64,000 nucleotides of DNA from an uncultured Bacteroidales bacterium (GTDB taxonomy: Bacteria > Bacteroidota > Bacteroidia > Bacteroidales > ML635J-15). Position numbers and translations under genes: made by a program. Every line of letters begins with the position of its first letter. Position 1 is the first letter of the stretch. The stretch covers positions 543,331 to 607,330 of the forward strand of contig CAJOIT010000003.1 of the NCBI GenBank assembly GCA_905234755.1. The letters are read 5' to 3'. Shown here piece after piece: positions 37,774 to 47,394 of the stretch. The notes beneath the pieces are model-generated. The model was not told where the DNA came from. It was given only the letters and a program-made list of their open reading frames with translations, and searched no databases.

Positions 37774-40095
37774 TTAAAATGTAAAGTTCAATCCTAAGCT
37801 CGGCATAATCGGTAATTGGTCGACACGATTATACTCAAGTCTATCAAAATAAAATATGTTTGCTCTGTTATATACATTGGTCACGCCGAGGTTGATTTCC
37901 AACTTCATGTTATGCTCGAATGCAAACACTTTGTTTATCGTCAAATCAAGACGATGGTAATTTGGAAGTCGTCCTGTGTTAAGTTCCGAATATGCAACGC
38001 CAAGTGTTCCGTTGCTTGTCCAGTATTGAGAATTTATTCCGCCTGTGAAATCAACATTTTCGTACAGTGACGAGGTTAGTGTGAATGGGAATCCGGAACC
38101 GTAGTTCCATCTTGCACTTGCGTTCCATGAGTTATTCTTTCCGAACCTGTATGTAACTACGAGGTTTACATTGTGACGGCGATCGTAGTTTGGCGCGTAT
38201 GTTTCAACGCCATCGTTCCTGCGAACCCAGCCAAGCGAATATACCGCCCAGATGTACCATTTTTCTGTGTCGTATTTCAGCAGGAAGTCAACGCCGTATG
38301 CATATCCCGATTCAACCAGGAAGTCTTTCTTTTGGTAGTCGGGGCGGGAAGCATTAGCCGAGTTGTCGTCGTATATCTTATTTCTGTTGATGGTCGTAAT
38401 CTGGTCGAAGTTCTTAAGGTAGCCTTCAACATTCAGGTTCAGCGAGTTGATAATGTCCCACTCAAATCCGAAAATTATATGTTCTGACTTTTGTAGTTTG
38501 GTTTTCAAGATTTCGCCCTTGTAGGTGTCGGGCATACTTGGCAGGTTTCCGCTGAGGAATCCGTAGAACAAGTTTACAACATCGCGGTCGCTGTTGGCTG
38601 CCACGAGGTTCTGCGAATACAATCCTCCTGCAAGTTTAAGCCTGAACCTTTCCACTACATTGTATTTTATGCCAAGACGAGGTTCTGGGGAAACCGAACC
38701 CATTGATGCATAGTAATGTAGTCTGAATCCCGGCTCTATTACGACACTTCCCAGATTCCATTTGTACTTTGCAAATGCAGCAAGTTCTGTACTATATTCC
38801 ACCTGCGACAATTCGCGGCCAACGGAGTTGAAATAGTCGTAGTTGGTTGCAAAGCCAAGCATTTCAAGTCCCCATGTGAAGTCATTCTTTCCCATGTGGT
38901 AGATGAAGTCCAAGCCGACATTGAAGCCATCGATTGAACTTGAGCTCGGGAAGTTTTCCAATGCCTGCATCGAGATGGCGTAGTTGGAGTAGGAGGCGTG
39001 AGCCTTAATCATCATCGAGGTGCTTGGCGGTACTACAACGACATTTGCACCAACGCCGTATGTGCGCCAATGCAGGTCGCTTAGACCTTGGTAACTAACA
39101 TTGTCGTTGAAATTGAACCCGAACACATTGACACGGCTTCCTCCAGGTGCTGCAAGCGAAAGTTTTCCGTAGATGTCGGTGAAGTTGAACGGTAATCCTG
39201 CGCCATCGTTTATATACCTATAAATATATTTGGATGACTGTTCCAGATACGATGTCTTTGCCGAAACAATGTACGAAAGGCTTGTCTTTCCTTCCTTGAA
39301 CTTGACAATAGGTCCTTCGAGCATGAGCTTTGCTCCGAAGGTGCTTGCAGAGAACTTGCCACCGAATTTCTTGGCGTTGCCGTCCTTCATGGTTATGTCC
39401 ATAACCGATGACGAACGACCTCCGTATTCTGCATTGAATCCGCCTGTGTAAACATCGGCATTCCTGATAATGTCGGAATCGAAAACCGAGAATAAGCCAA
39501 TGGAGTGGAAGGGGTTGTAGATTGTCATTCCGTCCAGCAGTACCAGATTCTGTATGTTAGAACCGCCTCTGATATAAAGCTGTCCGCCTTGGTCTCCCGT
39601 GAAAGTCACACCCGGAAGCACCTGCAAAAACTGTGCAATGTCAGGTTCTCCACCGACAGATGGCAACTGCTTGATTTGCGTTGGAGAAACCTTTATGATA
39701 GAAGCCCTTACCTGTGTTTTTTGCTCCTCGCGTTCTGCCGAAACAACTGTTTCCTGAAGTATAACAGCCGATTTGGACATCATAAAGTTCTTCGAGAGAA
39801 GCTGACCTTCCTTTGTAATTGTAAATTCTTCGGTCAGGTCTGTGTATCCCAAGTAGGTAATGGTTATAGTGTGCGTGCCGACTGGAATCTTAGGTATTGA
39901 AAAGTATCCGTTGACATCGGTAGAAGCTCCAAGCGTTATCTTGTCGGTAGGTATCGACACATTTGCGAACATACATGGTTCGCCACTTTCCTTGTCAAGC
40001 ACAAAGCCTTTCAGAGTACCAGTCTGCGAAAAAAGCATGGTTGCATTCGCAAGGAATGCAACCAAAATTATGAAAAATGAAAACAACTTATTCAT
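37774..40095 (-). CDS. TonB-dependent outer-membrane receptor
   Basis: 773 residues. A signal peptide is followed by a carboxypeptidase-regulatory-like beta domain (GTLKGFVLDKESGEPCMFANVSI, about 27-105), a plug (VGGEPDIAQFLQVLPGV, GGQLYIRGGSNIQNLVLLDGMTIYNP) and a C-terminal barrel ending LNFTF. It lacks the SusC size and has no SusD partner, so a carbohydrate system is unlikely; iron or another small ligand is possible. Its start overlaps the end of the DUF349 gene by 8 bases. Confidence 0.85.
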   Translation of the reverse strand: MNKLFSFFIILVAFLANATMLFSQTGTLKGFVLDKESGEPCMFANVSIPTDKITLGASTDVNGYFSIPKIPVGTHTITITYLGYTDLTEEFTITKEGQLLSKNFMMSKSAVILQETVVSAEREEQKTQVRASIIKVSPTQIKQLPSVGGEPDIAQFLQVLPGVTFTGDQGGQLYIRGGSNIQNLVLLDGMTIYNPFHSIGLFSVFDSDIIRNADVYTGGFNAEYGGRSSSVMDITMKDGNAKKFGGKFSASTFGAKLMLEGPIVKFKEGKTSLSYIVSAKTSYLEQSSKYIYRYINDGAGLPFNFTDIYGKLSLAAPGGSRVNVFGFNFNDNVSYQGLSDLHWRTYGVGANVVVVPPSTSMMIKAHASYSNYAISMQALENFPSSSSIDGFNVGLDFIYHMGKNDFTWGLEMLGFATNYDYFNSVGRELSQVEYSTELAAFAKYKWNLGSVVIEPGFRLHYYASMGSVSPEPRLGIKYNVVERFRLKLAGGLYSQNLVAANSDRDVVNLFYGFLSGNLPSMPDTYKGEILKTKLQKSEHIIFGFEWDIINSLNLNVEGYLKNFDQITTINRNKIYDDNSANASRPDYQKKDFLVESGYAYGVDFLLKYDTEKWYIWAVYSLGWVRRNDGVETYAPNYDRRHNVNLVVTYRFGKNNSWNASARWNYGSGFPFTLTSSLYENVDFTGGINSQYWTSNGTLGVAYSELNTGRLPNYHRLDLTINKVFAFEHNMKLEINLGVTNVYNRANIFYFDRLEYNRVDQLPIMPSLGLNFTF

Positions 40096-42052
40096 TGCTT
40101 GTGCCTTTAAGTTCCCTCTCTGCTATATCAATTGCTTTTTTCTTTTCCTTCAATACTGAAATTTCGTTTTTAATTTTCTGTATCTTCTTGTTAAATTCCT
40201 GAACAATAGAATCTGAGCCACTTGCGAAGAAGCCAAGATTGTTTTCAATCTGTGCTATCTCAACTGTCAAGTCCTGAATCTTGCGAACAATAGCAGCTCT
40301 TTCCTTTTGCAATGCTGAGGTTTCGCCAGCTTCCTTCATCATTTCAACCTGCGATGTGAAAGTTGAAATTTCAATGTCGTTGCGGTTTAGATTTATTGTT
40401 GAGAAAATCTTGTTTATAGCTTCCTTGAATTCATTGTACAGACGGTCCTTTTCAGATGTGGCAACATAGCCTATTTCGTTCCAGCGAGTTCTGAACTCCT
40501 TGATTTTCTCAATGTTCTGTGTCTGGTCTTCAACAGGAGTGTATGCCTTTACTTCCGAAATAAGGTTTTCCTTCTTTTCAAGGTTCATCTGATGTTCTGC
40601 CTCGATGTTTGAATAGAACTGGCTCTTAGCATCGAAGAACTTGTTGCAAGCTGCACGGAAGCGACCCCAAATCTGGTCGGAATGCTTCTTTGGAGCAGGA
40701 CCGATTTCTTTCCACTTCTTCTGCAAGTCGTAGAACATTTCGGTGGTCTTCTTCCAGTCGGTGCTGTCCTGCAACGATTCGGCGGTAACACAAAGTTCGG
40801 TTTTCTTGCGCAGGTTTTCTTCCAAGTCGCTGTTCATCCTGTCGAAGAACTCCTTCTTTCTGTCGAAGAACTTGTTGCACGAAGCCCTGAATCTTTCATA
40901 GATTTCATTGTTAACTGCGGTTGGAACCATGCCTATTGTCTTCCACAAAGCTTGAAGTTCAAGCACTTTTTGTCCAGCAACAAGCCAATCCTTACCACTT
41001 GTCGGCAATGCTTCGTCGGCAACCATAGCCTCAATTCTTTCGCACAAAAGCACTTTCTGTTCGTAGTTCTGCTCGCGTTCAGATTTCTGCTTTTCGTTGT
41101 ATTCCTTGAAATTGTTGTAAATCTTGGTACGTACCTCATTGAATCTGTCCCAGATTTCCTCACGCTTGTCGTTTGGAACTGGACCGATTTCCTTCCATTC
41201 GTTGAAAAGTTCGATTGACTTGCGGTAAGCGGTCAGGGTATTCGGTTCAAGCAAAAGTTCTTCCATTCTTTCGCAGAGTGCGATTTTCTGCTCAAGGTTC
41301 TTCTTATAGTCGAGTTCGCGAAGCTCGCTGTTAATTTTCAATAAGGTGTAGTAGTTCGATACATGCATCCTATAGTTTTCCCAGAGTTCCTTGTGCTTGT
41401 CGGCAGGAACCTGTCCGATTTCCATCCATTCCTTCTGCAAGTTCTTGAAGTCGTTGTACGACTGTGAAACCGATTCGCTAGTTCCTAACTGCTTGATTTT
41501 CTCAATAATGGCGAGTTTTTGCTCGTAGTTTTTCTCCTTTATTTCTTCCTGACGGCGCAGACGCTCTGCACGCTGTTTATGGTAGTCTTCGATAAGTTCC
41601 TTGAAATAATCCTCTGTCGGATCCTTTGGCATCTCTATTTCAACGCCTTCGCCAGCCTTTTCCTTAAGTTCCCTCTTGAGGGCATCTCTTTCTTCGCGCT
41701 GTCTGTCGTAATATAGCTTACGCAAGATGTCAATTTCCTTCTTGCAGTCATCCTTTTCTGAATCATGCACATAGTAACGGATTTTCTCAAGAATTTCATC
41801 TTTGTTCAGCGAAGCGAAGTCCTCTTCGGTAACTTCCTTTTCTTCTGGTTCAACAGGTTCTGCAATTTCAGGTTCTACATCTTCGGGAATTACAGGCACT
41901 TGTTCTTCCGGCATTGTGTCGGTGTTGTTAACTGCTACAGTTTCCTCGACATTTGCCTCGGTAGGCTGTGCGTTTTGTTCTACTTCAGAAACAACCTGTG
42001 TTTCAGTGTTTTCGTTCTCAATAGAGTTCTCGGTGTTTAATAATTCGTCCAT
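40088..42052 (-). CDS. DUF349-repeat protein
   Basis: 654 residues. The first 90 are very acidic and low-complexity (many Glu and Pro). The remainder is made of about five repeats of the DUF349 type, each with a helical block such as LWKTIGMVPTAVNNEIYERFRASCNKFFDRKKEFF, shown here by the recurring words WKEIGP, IWDRF and ACNKFFD. It ends in a coiled-coil tail. The family is conserved in Bacteroidota but its role is not established. First gene of the minus-strand operon with the TonB receptor, pyrG and yidC. Confidence 0.8.
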   Translation of the reverse strand: MDELLNTENSIENENTETQVVSEVEQNAQPTEANVEETVAVNNTDTMPEEQVPVIPEDVEPEIAEPVEPEEKEVTEEDFASLNKDEILEKIRYYVHDSEKDDCKKEIDILRKLYYDRQREERDALKRELKEKAGEGVEIEMPKDPTEDYFKELIEDYHKQRAERLRRQEEIKEKNYEQKLAIIEKIKQLGTSESVSQSYNDFKNLQKEWMEIGQVPADKHKELWENYRMHVSNYYTLLKINSELRELDYKKNLEQKIALCERMEELLLEPNTLTAYRKSIELFNEWKEIGPVPNDKREEIWDRFNEVRTKIYNNFKEYNEKQKSEREQNYEQKVLLCERIEAMVADEALPTSGKDWLVAGQKVLELQALWKTIGMVPTAVNNEIYERFRASCNKFFDRKKEFFDRMNSDLEENLRKKTELCVTAESLQDSTDWKKTTEMFYDLQKKWKEIGPAPKKHSDQIWGRFRAACNKFFDAKSQFYSNIEAEHQMNLEKKENLISEVKAYTPVEDQTQNIEKIKEFRTRWNEIGYVATSEKDRLYNEFKEAINKIFSTINLNRNDIEISTFTSQVEMMKEAGETSALQKERAAIVRKIQDLTVEIAQIENNLGFFASGSDSIVQEFNKKIQKIKNEISVLKEKKKAIDIAERELKGTSNE

Positions 42053-42328
42053 AAATAGAATAATTAAGTGTGTATTAATTTATTATTGTCAACCGCAAAA
42101 TACGGCTGAAGAGATATAATTTCGACATTATGATGCACAAATAGCAGGGCAGATATATTCTTACATATATCAGTCTGATTGCCAACGGCTTTATTCCGAT
42201 TGTGCATTCCTCTTGAGAGCATTTCCTTATTTAAAACTCAAATTCAATTTTAAGTTGCGAAGGTAACTAATATTGTGATACCTGCAAAGAAATATTCGTC
42301 TTTTAATTTCACAGGAAACAATTTTTTG

Positions 42329-42360
42329 TTTTGGTGGAAATGCAATATGTTGTATCTTTG
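42329..42360 (+). promoter_or_regulatory. Consensus promoter of DUF721-hutI unit
   Basis: TTTTG at 42329-42333, a 19-base spacer, and TATCTTTG at 42353-42360, the best fit in the core region to the Bacteroidota consensus. The start codon at 42382 is 21 bases further. The remaining 42053-42328 gap has no gene I can support. Confidence 0.75.
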
Positions 42361-42381
42361 CAGGTCTTAAAGAAATGTTAA

Positions 42382-42675
42382 ATGGACAGGCAAGGTCACG
42401 AACAGATTGGTACATTGTTGACTGCGGTACTGAACTCTAACCCAGTACTGGCGGAGAATTACCGCAAACATAAAATCAAATCGCTATGGAATGAAATTTC
42501 AGGCGAATATGTGGCAAAGGCTACCGAGGAGATTTCTTTTGACCGTAGGAAAATGATTGTAAAGGTAAAGTCTTCCATTATCCGAAACGAAATGATGCTG
42601 ATACGAAACCAGCTAGTTGCCCGCATCAATAAGATGGTTGGTTCTGATGTCATAGATGAATTGATTATAAGATAA
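42382..42675 (+). CDS. DUF721 (DciA-like) protein
   Basis: 97 residues. The pattern IKSLWNEISGEYVAKATEEISFDRRKMIVKVKSSIIRNEM matches DUF721 proteins, whose better studied relatives include the helicase-loading factor DciA. Short forms like this one are common in Bacteroidales. Role here is inferred from the family only. A normal promoter stands directly upstream, and hutI follows 18 bases downstream on the same strand. Confidence 0.7.
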   Translation: MDRQGHEQIGTLLTAVLNSNPVLAENYRKHKIKSLWNEISGEYVAKATEEISFDRRKMIVKVKSSIIRNEMMLIRNQLVARINKMVGSDVIDELIIR

Positions 42676-42693
42676 ATAACATATATTAGCTAA

Positions 42694-43944
42694 ATGAAAA
42701 CATTAATAAGCAACATAAAGGAACTGGTCAATGTAGACGAGAGCGGTCGTCTGCTGGCAAAGGGTGAGGAAATGGCGAAATTGCAGACCATAAAGGATGC
42801 ATACCTTATTATTGAAGATGACAAGATCCACTCGTATGGTAAAATGTCGGACTTGAATCCTGACTGGGACGGCGATGATGAAAAGAGCATGGAAATCGAT
42901 GCAACAGGCAAAATGGTATTTCCATCGTTCTGCGATTCGCATACTCATCTGGTATACGCCGGTAGCCGCGAAATCGAATACAGCGACAAAATCAGAGGTC
43001 TCAGCTACGAGCAGATAGCAAAAAGGGGCGGAGGAATCCTGAATTCAGCTGAACGCTTGCGCAATACAAGCGAAGATGAACTCTATGCCCAGGCAATGGA
43101 GCGCATCAATGAAATCATTTCATTCGGTACTGGTGCCGTTGAAATAAAAAGCGGTTACGGCCTTGACACAGAGAGTGAACTGAAAATGTTGCGCGTAATA
43201 AAGCGCATAAAAGAAACAACTCCGCTCATCGTCCGTTCTACTTTCCTCGGCGCACACGCAACACCGCTGGAATATAAGGAAGATCCCGATGGTTATGTCG
43301 ACAAGATTATTAACGAAATGCTTCCGCTAGTGGCTGCTGAAGAACTTGCCGACTTTGTGGATGTCTTCTGCGACAAGGGATTTTTCACCACCGAACAGAC
43401 CGAGCGCATTCTTATGGCTGGAATTAAATATGGTATGCGTCCAAAAATCCACGCCAACGAAATGGCAAAGTCGGGTGGAATACAGGTGGGAGTGAAGTAC
43501 AATGCTCTTTCTGTTGACCATATTGAATATACTGGAGATGAAGAGATTGCCGTATTGAAGGACAGCGAAACCATGCCGACAATTCTTCCCGGTGCCGCAT
43601 TCTTCCTGAATATGCCTTACGCGCCAGCTCGCAAGATGATAGAGGCTGGATTGCCAGTCGCAATTGCATCGGATTATAATCCCGGTTCTTCGCCCGCTGG
43701 AAACATGAAGTTCATGATGTCGCTTGCATGTGTAAATTACAAGATGTTGCCAGAAGAGGCTATAATCGCATCAACGCTAAATTCTGCATACGCAATGGGT
43801 GTAAGCGACATAGCAGGAAGTATAACGATAGGGAAGAAGGCTAATGTATTTATAACAAAGGAAATACCATCAATAGAATTTATGCCGTATGCTTATTGCA
43901 CGGATTTGATTGATACTGTGATACTTAACGGACAGATACTATAA
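42694..43944 (+). CDS. hutI: Imidazolonepropionase
   Basis: 416 residues, amidohydrolase fold. Metal ligands appear in FCDSHTHLVYAGSR and PKIHANE, with SVDHIEY and IASDYNPGSSP later and the C-terminal TIGKKANVFI. These are the family marks of HutI, which hydrolyses imidazolone-5-propionate in histidine breakdown. It lies 17 kb from hutH on the same strand, with DUF721 upstream. Confidence 0.9.
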   Translation: MKTLISNIKELVNVDESGRLLAKGEEMAKLQTIKDAYLIIEDDKIHSYGKMSDLNPDWDGDDEKSMEIDATGKMVFPSFCDSHTHLVYAGSREIEYSDKIRGLSYEQIAKRGGGILNSAERLRNTSEDELYAQAMERINEIISFGTGAVEIKSGYGLDTESELKMLRVIKRIKETTPLIVRSTFLGAHATPLEYKEDPDGYVDKIINEMLPLVAAEELADFVDVFCDKGFFTTEQTERILMAGIKYGMRPKIHANEMAKSGGIQVGVKYNALSVDHIEYTGDEEIAVLKDSETMPTILPGAAFFLNMPYAPARKMIEAGLPVAIASDYNPGSSPAGNMKFMMSLACVNYKMLPEEAIIASTLNSAYAMGVSDIAGSITIGKKANVFITKEIPSIEFMPYAYCTDLIDTVILNGQIL

Positions 43945-43985
43945 CACAATATTTTGCAAAAATTCAAGTTATTATTGTACTGTTA

Positions 43986-44819
43986 ATGAGTAGATTGTTA
44001 AAAAATAGGACATTTGTTTTGCTGACGATAGGGATATTTTTCCTTTTGTCAGCATCATCATGTTCTAACATAAGGTCAACAAAATCATTATTTTCCGCCA
44101 TAAGCAAGCGGTACGAAACCAATTGGTTCTCCAACATTCGCTATATGATTTCGGTTGTCAAGTTTTCGGACGATAATACGGAAAAGCGTAGCACCTGCAG
44201 TGCCGAATATGTAAGACCGTCACAGCATATCATCAAGACCGACCTTGTTAACGATGACGGCTACATCTACAACAACGATACGATTTATGCCTTCAAGAAT
44301 GGAGAAATGGTGTCTGCTAATCCGGGAATTAACGATTTTGTCCTTGTTGTGCTTGACTTGTATGGCATGAAGGCAGACGATGCCGTTGCCAGACTTGAAC
44401 GCTCAGAAATTGTAAACACATCGGATTTTTGCACTTATACAGATTCCGAAACAAAAAAGAAGTCATACATTATTGGCATTTCGGACTATAATGACAACAC
44501 TCTAAATAGCAACCAGATATGGTTTGATTCCGAAACGCTACTGCCACAGATGGTTCTGCGTACCCGCAACGATGGCAAGTTGCATTCGATTCGTTTCGAC
44601 AATTATATTCAGGTTGGTGGTTGTGGCTGGCTTCCGCAGAAAATCACATATTCTGTTGATGGTCAAGTCAGAATCATTGAGCGTATTTACGATGCTATAA
44701 TTCCAATTTATGAACGCAAGGAAATCTCAGTCGATAATTTCTGCGACAACGAAACCATCAACGAAATGCAATTGAATCCCAATTCAAATTTCTCGTTGAA
44801 TTTTATGGTAGAACCCTAA
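43986..44819 (+). CDS. LolA-like/DUF4292-type lipoprotein
   Basis: 277 residues with a signal segment ending in ASSC. The mature protein has a long beta-rich stretch (TCSAEYVRPSQHIIKTDLVNDD, MVLRTRNDGKLHSIRFDNYIQVG) typical of LolA-like folds that bind lipid in the periplasm. Bacteroidota encode several such lipoproteins. Role in lipid or lipoprotein handling is inference. It stands alone and converges with the prmC operon; the spacer carries the dispersed ATTTACGATTTACGATTT motif. Confidence 0.6.
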   Translation: MSRLLKNRTFVLLTIGIFFLLSASSCSNIRSTKSLFSAISKRYETNWFSNIRYMISVVKFSDDNTEKRSTCSAEYVRPSQHIIKTDLVNDDGYIYNNDTIYAFKNGEMVSANPGINDFVLVVLDLYGMKADDAVARLERSEIVNTSDFCTYTDSETKKKSYIIGISDYNDNTLNSNQIWFDSETLLPQMVLRTRNDGKLHSIRFDNYIQVGGCGWLPQKITYSVDGQVRIIERIYDAIIPIYERKEISVDNFCDNETINEMQLNPNSNFSLNFMVEP

Positions 44820-44832
44820 GGGGATTTACGAT

Positions 44833-45714
44833 TTACGATTTTTGATTGAGGGCATTTATTGCCTTTACAAATCTTGACTTGTTGCTTAAGTCGTTGATTA
44901 TTTCTGCATTATAACCAAACGAGCGACAGAGTTGGAGCATTTCTTCCCCAAGATATTCGTTAATTTCGAAGAATATTATTGTATTGTGTCCGGGCTGATG
45001 CCTTGCAATGAATTGCAAAATGTTGCGATAGAATAGGAGTGGGTCGCTGTCGTCAACATATAGGGCTAATGACGGTTCAAAGTCGGTGACATTTTTGTGC
45101 ATCAGCGCCTTTTCGCTATTGCGGACATATGGCGGATTGCTGACGATGATGTCAAACTTTTCGTCAGATGGGAATTTGCCATCAGAAAGAATATTGAACT
45201 GTGCAAAAGAAACTTCTGCGTTATTGCTTTGTGCGTTATACTTGGCGACTTCCAATGCCTTTTCGGAAATGTCGATGGCAAAAACTTTTGCTTCGGGCAG
45301 AAATTTCTTAATGCTTACGGCAATGCATCCGCTGCCGGTACCAATGTCAAGTATGGATATTGGACTGTTCGCTTCGGCTTCGCTTAGCGAACTATCGCAA
45401 ACCATTTCCACAAGCAGTTCTGTTTCCTGACGAGGAATAAGTACATTGCCGTCAACTTTGAACCTAAGTCCATGGAAATACGCAATACCAGTGACATATT
45501 GCACGGGTTCGCCCTTTATAAGCCTACTGGATTTTTCTGCAAGTCTGCCAAGTGTAGTTTCATCTGGTTCATAATCCATGCATACATACATCTGCGTTGT
45601 GGTGAGGTTCAGTTCATCGCAGACAAACAATCTTGCAACAGAACGCGCTTCGTATTTGTCGTAGATTGCTTCGAGTTGCGAGGCAAGCGTATGTATGAAG
45701 TCACCAATTGTCAT
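44833..45714 (-). CDS. prmC: Release-factor glutamine methyltransferase
   Basis: 293 residues. The SAM-binding domain shows ILDIGTGSGCIAVS and FAIDISEKALEVAKYN, and the substrate motif NPPY in FDIIVSNPPYVRNSEKA. The N-terminal helical domain includes the VQYVTGIAYFHGLRFKV segment typical of PrmC. It methylates the GGQ glutamine of release factors. It is directly downstream of tsaC with no gap, in a dapD-GT-tsaC-prmC operon. Confidence 0.9.
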   Translation of the reverse strand: MTIGDFIHTLASQLEAIYDKYEARSVARLFVCDELNLTTTQMYVCMDYEPDETTLGRLAEKSSRLIKGEPVQYVTGIAYFHGLRFKVDGNVLIPRQETELLVEMVCDSSLSEAEANSPISILDIGTGSGCIAVSIKKFLPEAKVFAIDISEKALEVAKYNAQSNNAEVSFAQFNILSDGKFPSDEKFDIIVSNPPYVRNSEKALMHKNVTDFEPSLALYVDDSDPLLFYRNILQFIARHQPGHNTIIFFEINEYLGEEMLQLCRSFGYNAEIINDLSNKSRFVKAINALNQKS

Positions 45715-46275
45715 CTATCTGATAACCTGAATATCACCAGATTCGTCAACCTTTACTATGTCGGAATTCCTGTTTTTGCTAAGTTCATCCTGACGAAGCG
45801 GAACAATATAGTCAACTTCCGATTTGATTTCGTTTGCAATGTCGCAGAACCCGAGTGGCGGGTTGCATCCCGAAAGGTTTGCCGATGTTGATACAATCGG
45901 CTTGCCGAACACACCTATTAATTCTCTACAGAAATCATCGTTCACAATTCTAATTCCAATTGAGCCATCTTCAGCGACAAGGTTCTGGGGCAGATTCTTG
46001 GCTTTGGGATAGATGATTGTCAGTGGTCGGTCGGCAGCTTCTATTAGGTCAACTGCTATTTCTGGGATTGATGTTGTGTATTTCTTCATCATTTCCATCG
46101 AATCGACAAGAATCAACATGCTTTTGCCTTTGTCGCGGTGCTTGATGTTGTATATGCGTGCGATTGCGTTTTCGTTGCATGCATCGCAACCTATTCCCCA
46201 TATTGTATCGGTAGGATAGAGGATTGTCCCGCCATTTCTCAAGACTTTACAAGTTTCATCAACAATATTTTTCAT
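45715..46275 (-). CDS. tsaC: Threonylcarbamoyl-AMP synthase
   Basis: 186 residues, YrdC/Sua5 fold without the Sua5 C-terminal domain. Visible motifs are GGTILYPTDTIWGIGCDA, IKHRDKGKSMLILVDS, RPLTIIYP and KPIVSTSANLSG. It makes threonylcarbamoyl-AMP for the tRNA t6A37 modification. It overlaps the glycosyltransferase gene by 4 bases and adjoins prmC directly. Confidence 0.9.
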   Translation of the reverse strand: MKNIVDETCKVLRNGGTILYPTDTIWGIGCDACNENAIARIYNIKHRDKGKSMLILVDSMEMMKKYTTSIPEIAVDLIEAADRPLTIIYPKAKNLPQNLVAEDGSIGIRIVNDDFCRELIGVFGKPIVSTSANLSGCNPPLGFCDIANEIKSEVDYIVPLRQDELSKNRNSDIVKVDESGDIQVIR

Positions 46276-47384
46276 AGCTTATTGTAAAAAGTCATCAGTT
46301 CTTCGGTAATAAGTTTTCTATCAAATCGTTTGCTACGCTCGTATCCACGGGCGATGAGTTTTTGGCGTTCTCCTTCGTTGTCGAGCAGATACTTGATTGC
46401 TTCGGCAAGATTGTCTTTATGTGGTGCGTTTATTGTGAAGGCAGCATTTCCTGCAATTTCGCCAGTACTTCCGTTGCTGTTGGTAATGACCGGTGTGCCA
46501 GAGAAAAATGCTTCAAGGATAGGAATGCCAAATCCTTCGTACATTGACGGATAAATGAAAATGTCGGCCATCTGGTATATTGCAGGCAGGTCGGCATTGC
46601 CAAGTCGCTCGTAAACATGCAGTCGAGACGAAAGTCCGTGCGAATCGGCGTATGCCTTTATTTCATCGAAGTATTCGGTTTTGCGGCCAACCATCACAAT
46701 GTCAATGTCGATGTTGTGTTCGTACACGGCTTCAAGTATCCTGTGCGTGTTTTTGCGTCTTTCGATAGTGCCGACAGAAAGCATGTAATGTTCGGGAAGA
46801 TTGTTTGATTTTCTGATTCTTTCCTTTTCCTCTTCGCTAACCTTTTCGGCATATTTCGGATTGCAAGTCTGGTACAGCACATCTATTTTCTTGTCGCTAA
46901 TGCCGTAGAATTCCATTATGTCTTTCTTTGTCTGACTGCTTGTGGCGATTATGCGGTCGGATTTTTCGCAGGCGTAACGGAACTTATAATCATAGATTTT
47001 ACGGTCAAAATACTTGTACAACTGTGGGAATTTCAAGAATATAAGGTCGTGGATTGTAACTACTTTCACTGCTTTTGTCTTGTTTATATCGCGTGGCAGT
47101 TCGTTGCTTAATCCATGGAAAATTTCAATTCCCTGTTGTTCTATAAATTTGCCAAGATGTATTGACCGCCATCTTGCCTGTGCTATTTTTGACGAACCTT
47201 CAGGTGGCATTATCAAGTTGCTGCAGTATTTTTCCTCAACAAGTCCGTATGGATTTTCAGTGCTGAAAAGCACATACTTGTTTTCTGGATAAAGGTCTTG
47301 CAGGGAACGAATTACATCGCGACTATAATTTCCAAGTCCCGCTTTGTTTACAAATGCCCGTTTTGCGTCGAATCCGATTATCAT
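46272..47384 (-). CDS. GT4-family glycosyltransferase
   Basis: The start is taken at 47384 (MIIGFDAKRAF), which sits just downstream of the dapD stop; an upstream ATG at 47408 would overlap dapD. About 370 residues. The GT-B signs are GLGNYSRDVIRSL, the nucleotide-binding SVGTIERRKNTHRIL, and MYEGFGIPILEAFFSGTPVI. It resembles mannosyl/glucosyl-type transferases for surface glycans. Sugar and target unknown. Located in the dapD-tsaC-prmC operon without an obvious functional link. Confidence 0.8.
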   Translation of the reverse strand: MIIGFDAKRAFVNKAGLGNYSRDVIRSLQDLYPENKYVLFSTENPYGLVEEKYCSNLIMPPEGSSKIAQARWRSIHLGKFIEQQGIEIFHGLSNELPRDINKTKAVKVVTIHDLIFLKFPQLYKYFDRKIYDYKFRYACEKSDRIIATSSQTKKDIMEFYGISDKKIDVLYQTCNPKYAEKVSEEEKERIRKSNNLPEHYMLSVGTIERRKNTHRILEAVYEHNIDIDIVMVGRKTEYFDEIKAYADSHGLSSRLHVYERLGNADLPAIYQMADIFIYPSMYEGFGIPILEAFFSGTPVITNSNGSTGEIAGNAAFTINAPHKDNLAEAIKYLLDNEGERQKLIARGYERSKRFDRKLITEELMTFYNKL

Positions 47385-47394
47385 AGTGGTGTTT

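Noticed and set aside
37774..40095. SusC-type polysaccharide transporter
   Set aside because: Too short (773 residues), lacks the usual SusC N-terminal extension and there is no SusD-like gene beside it.
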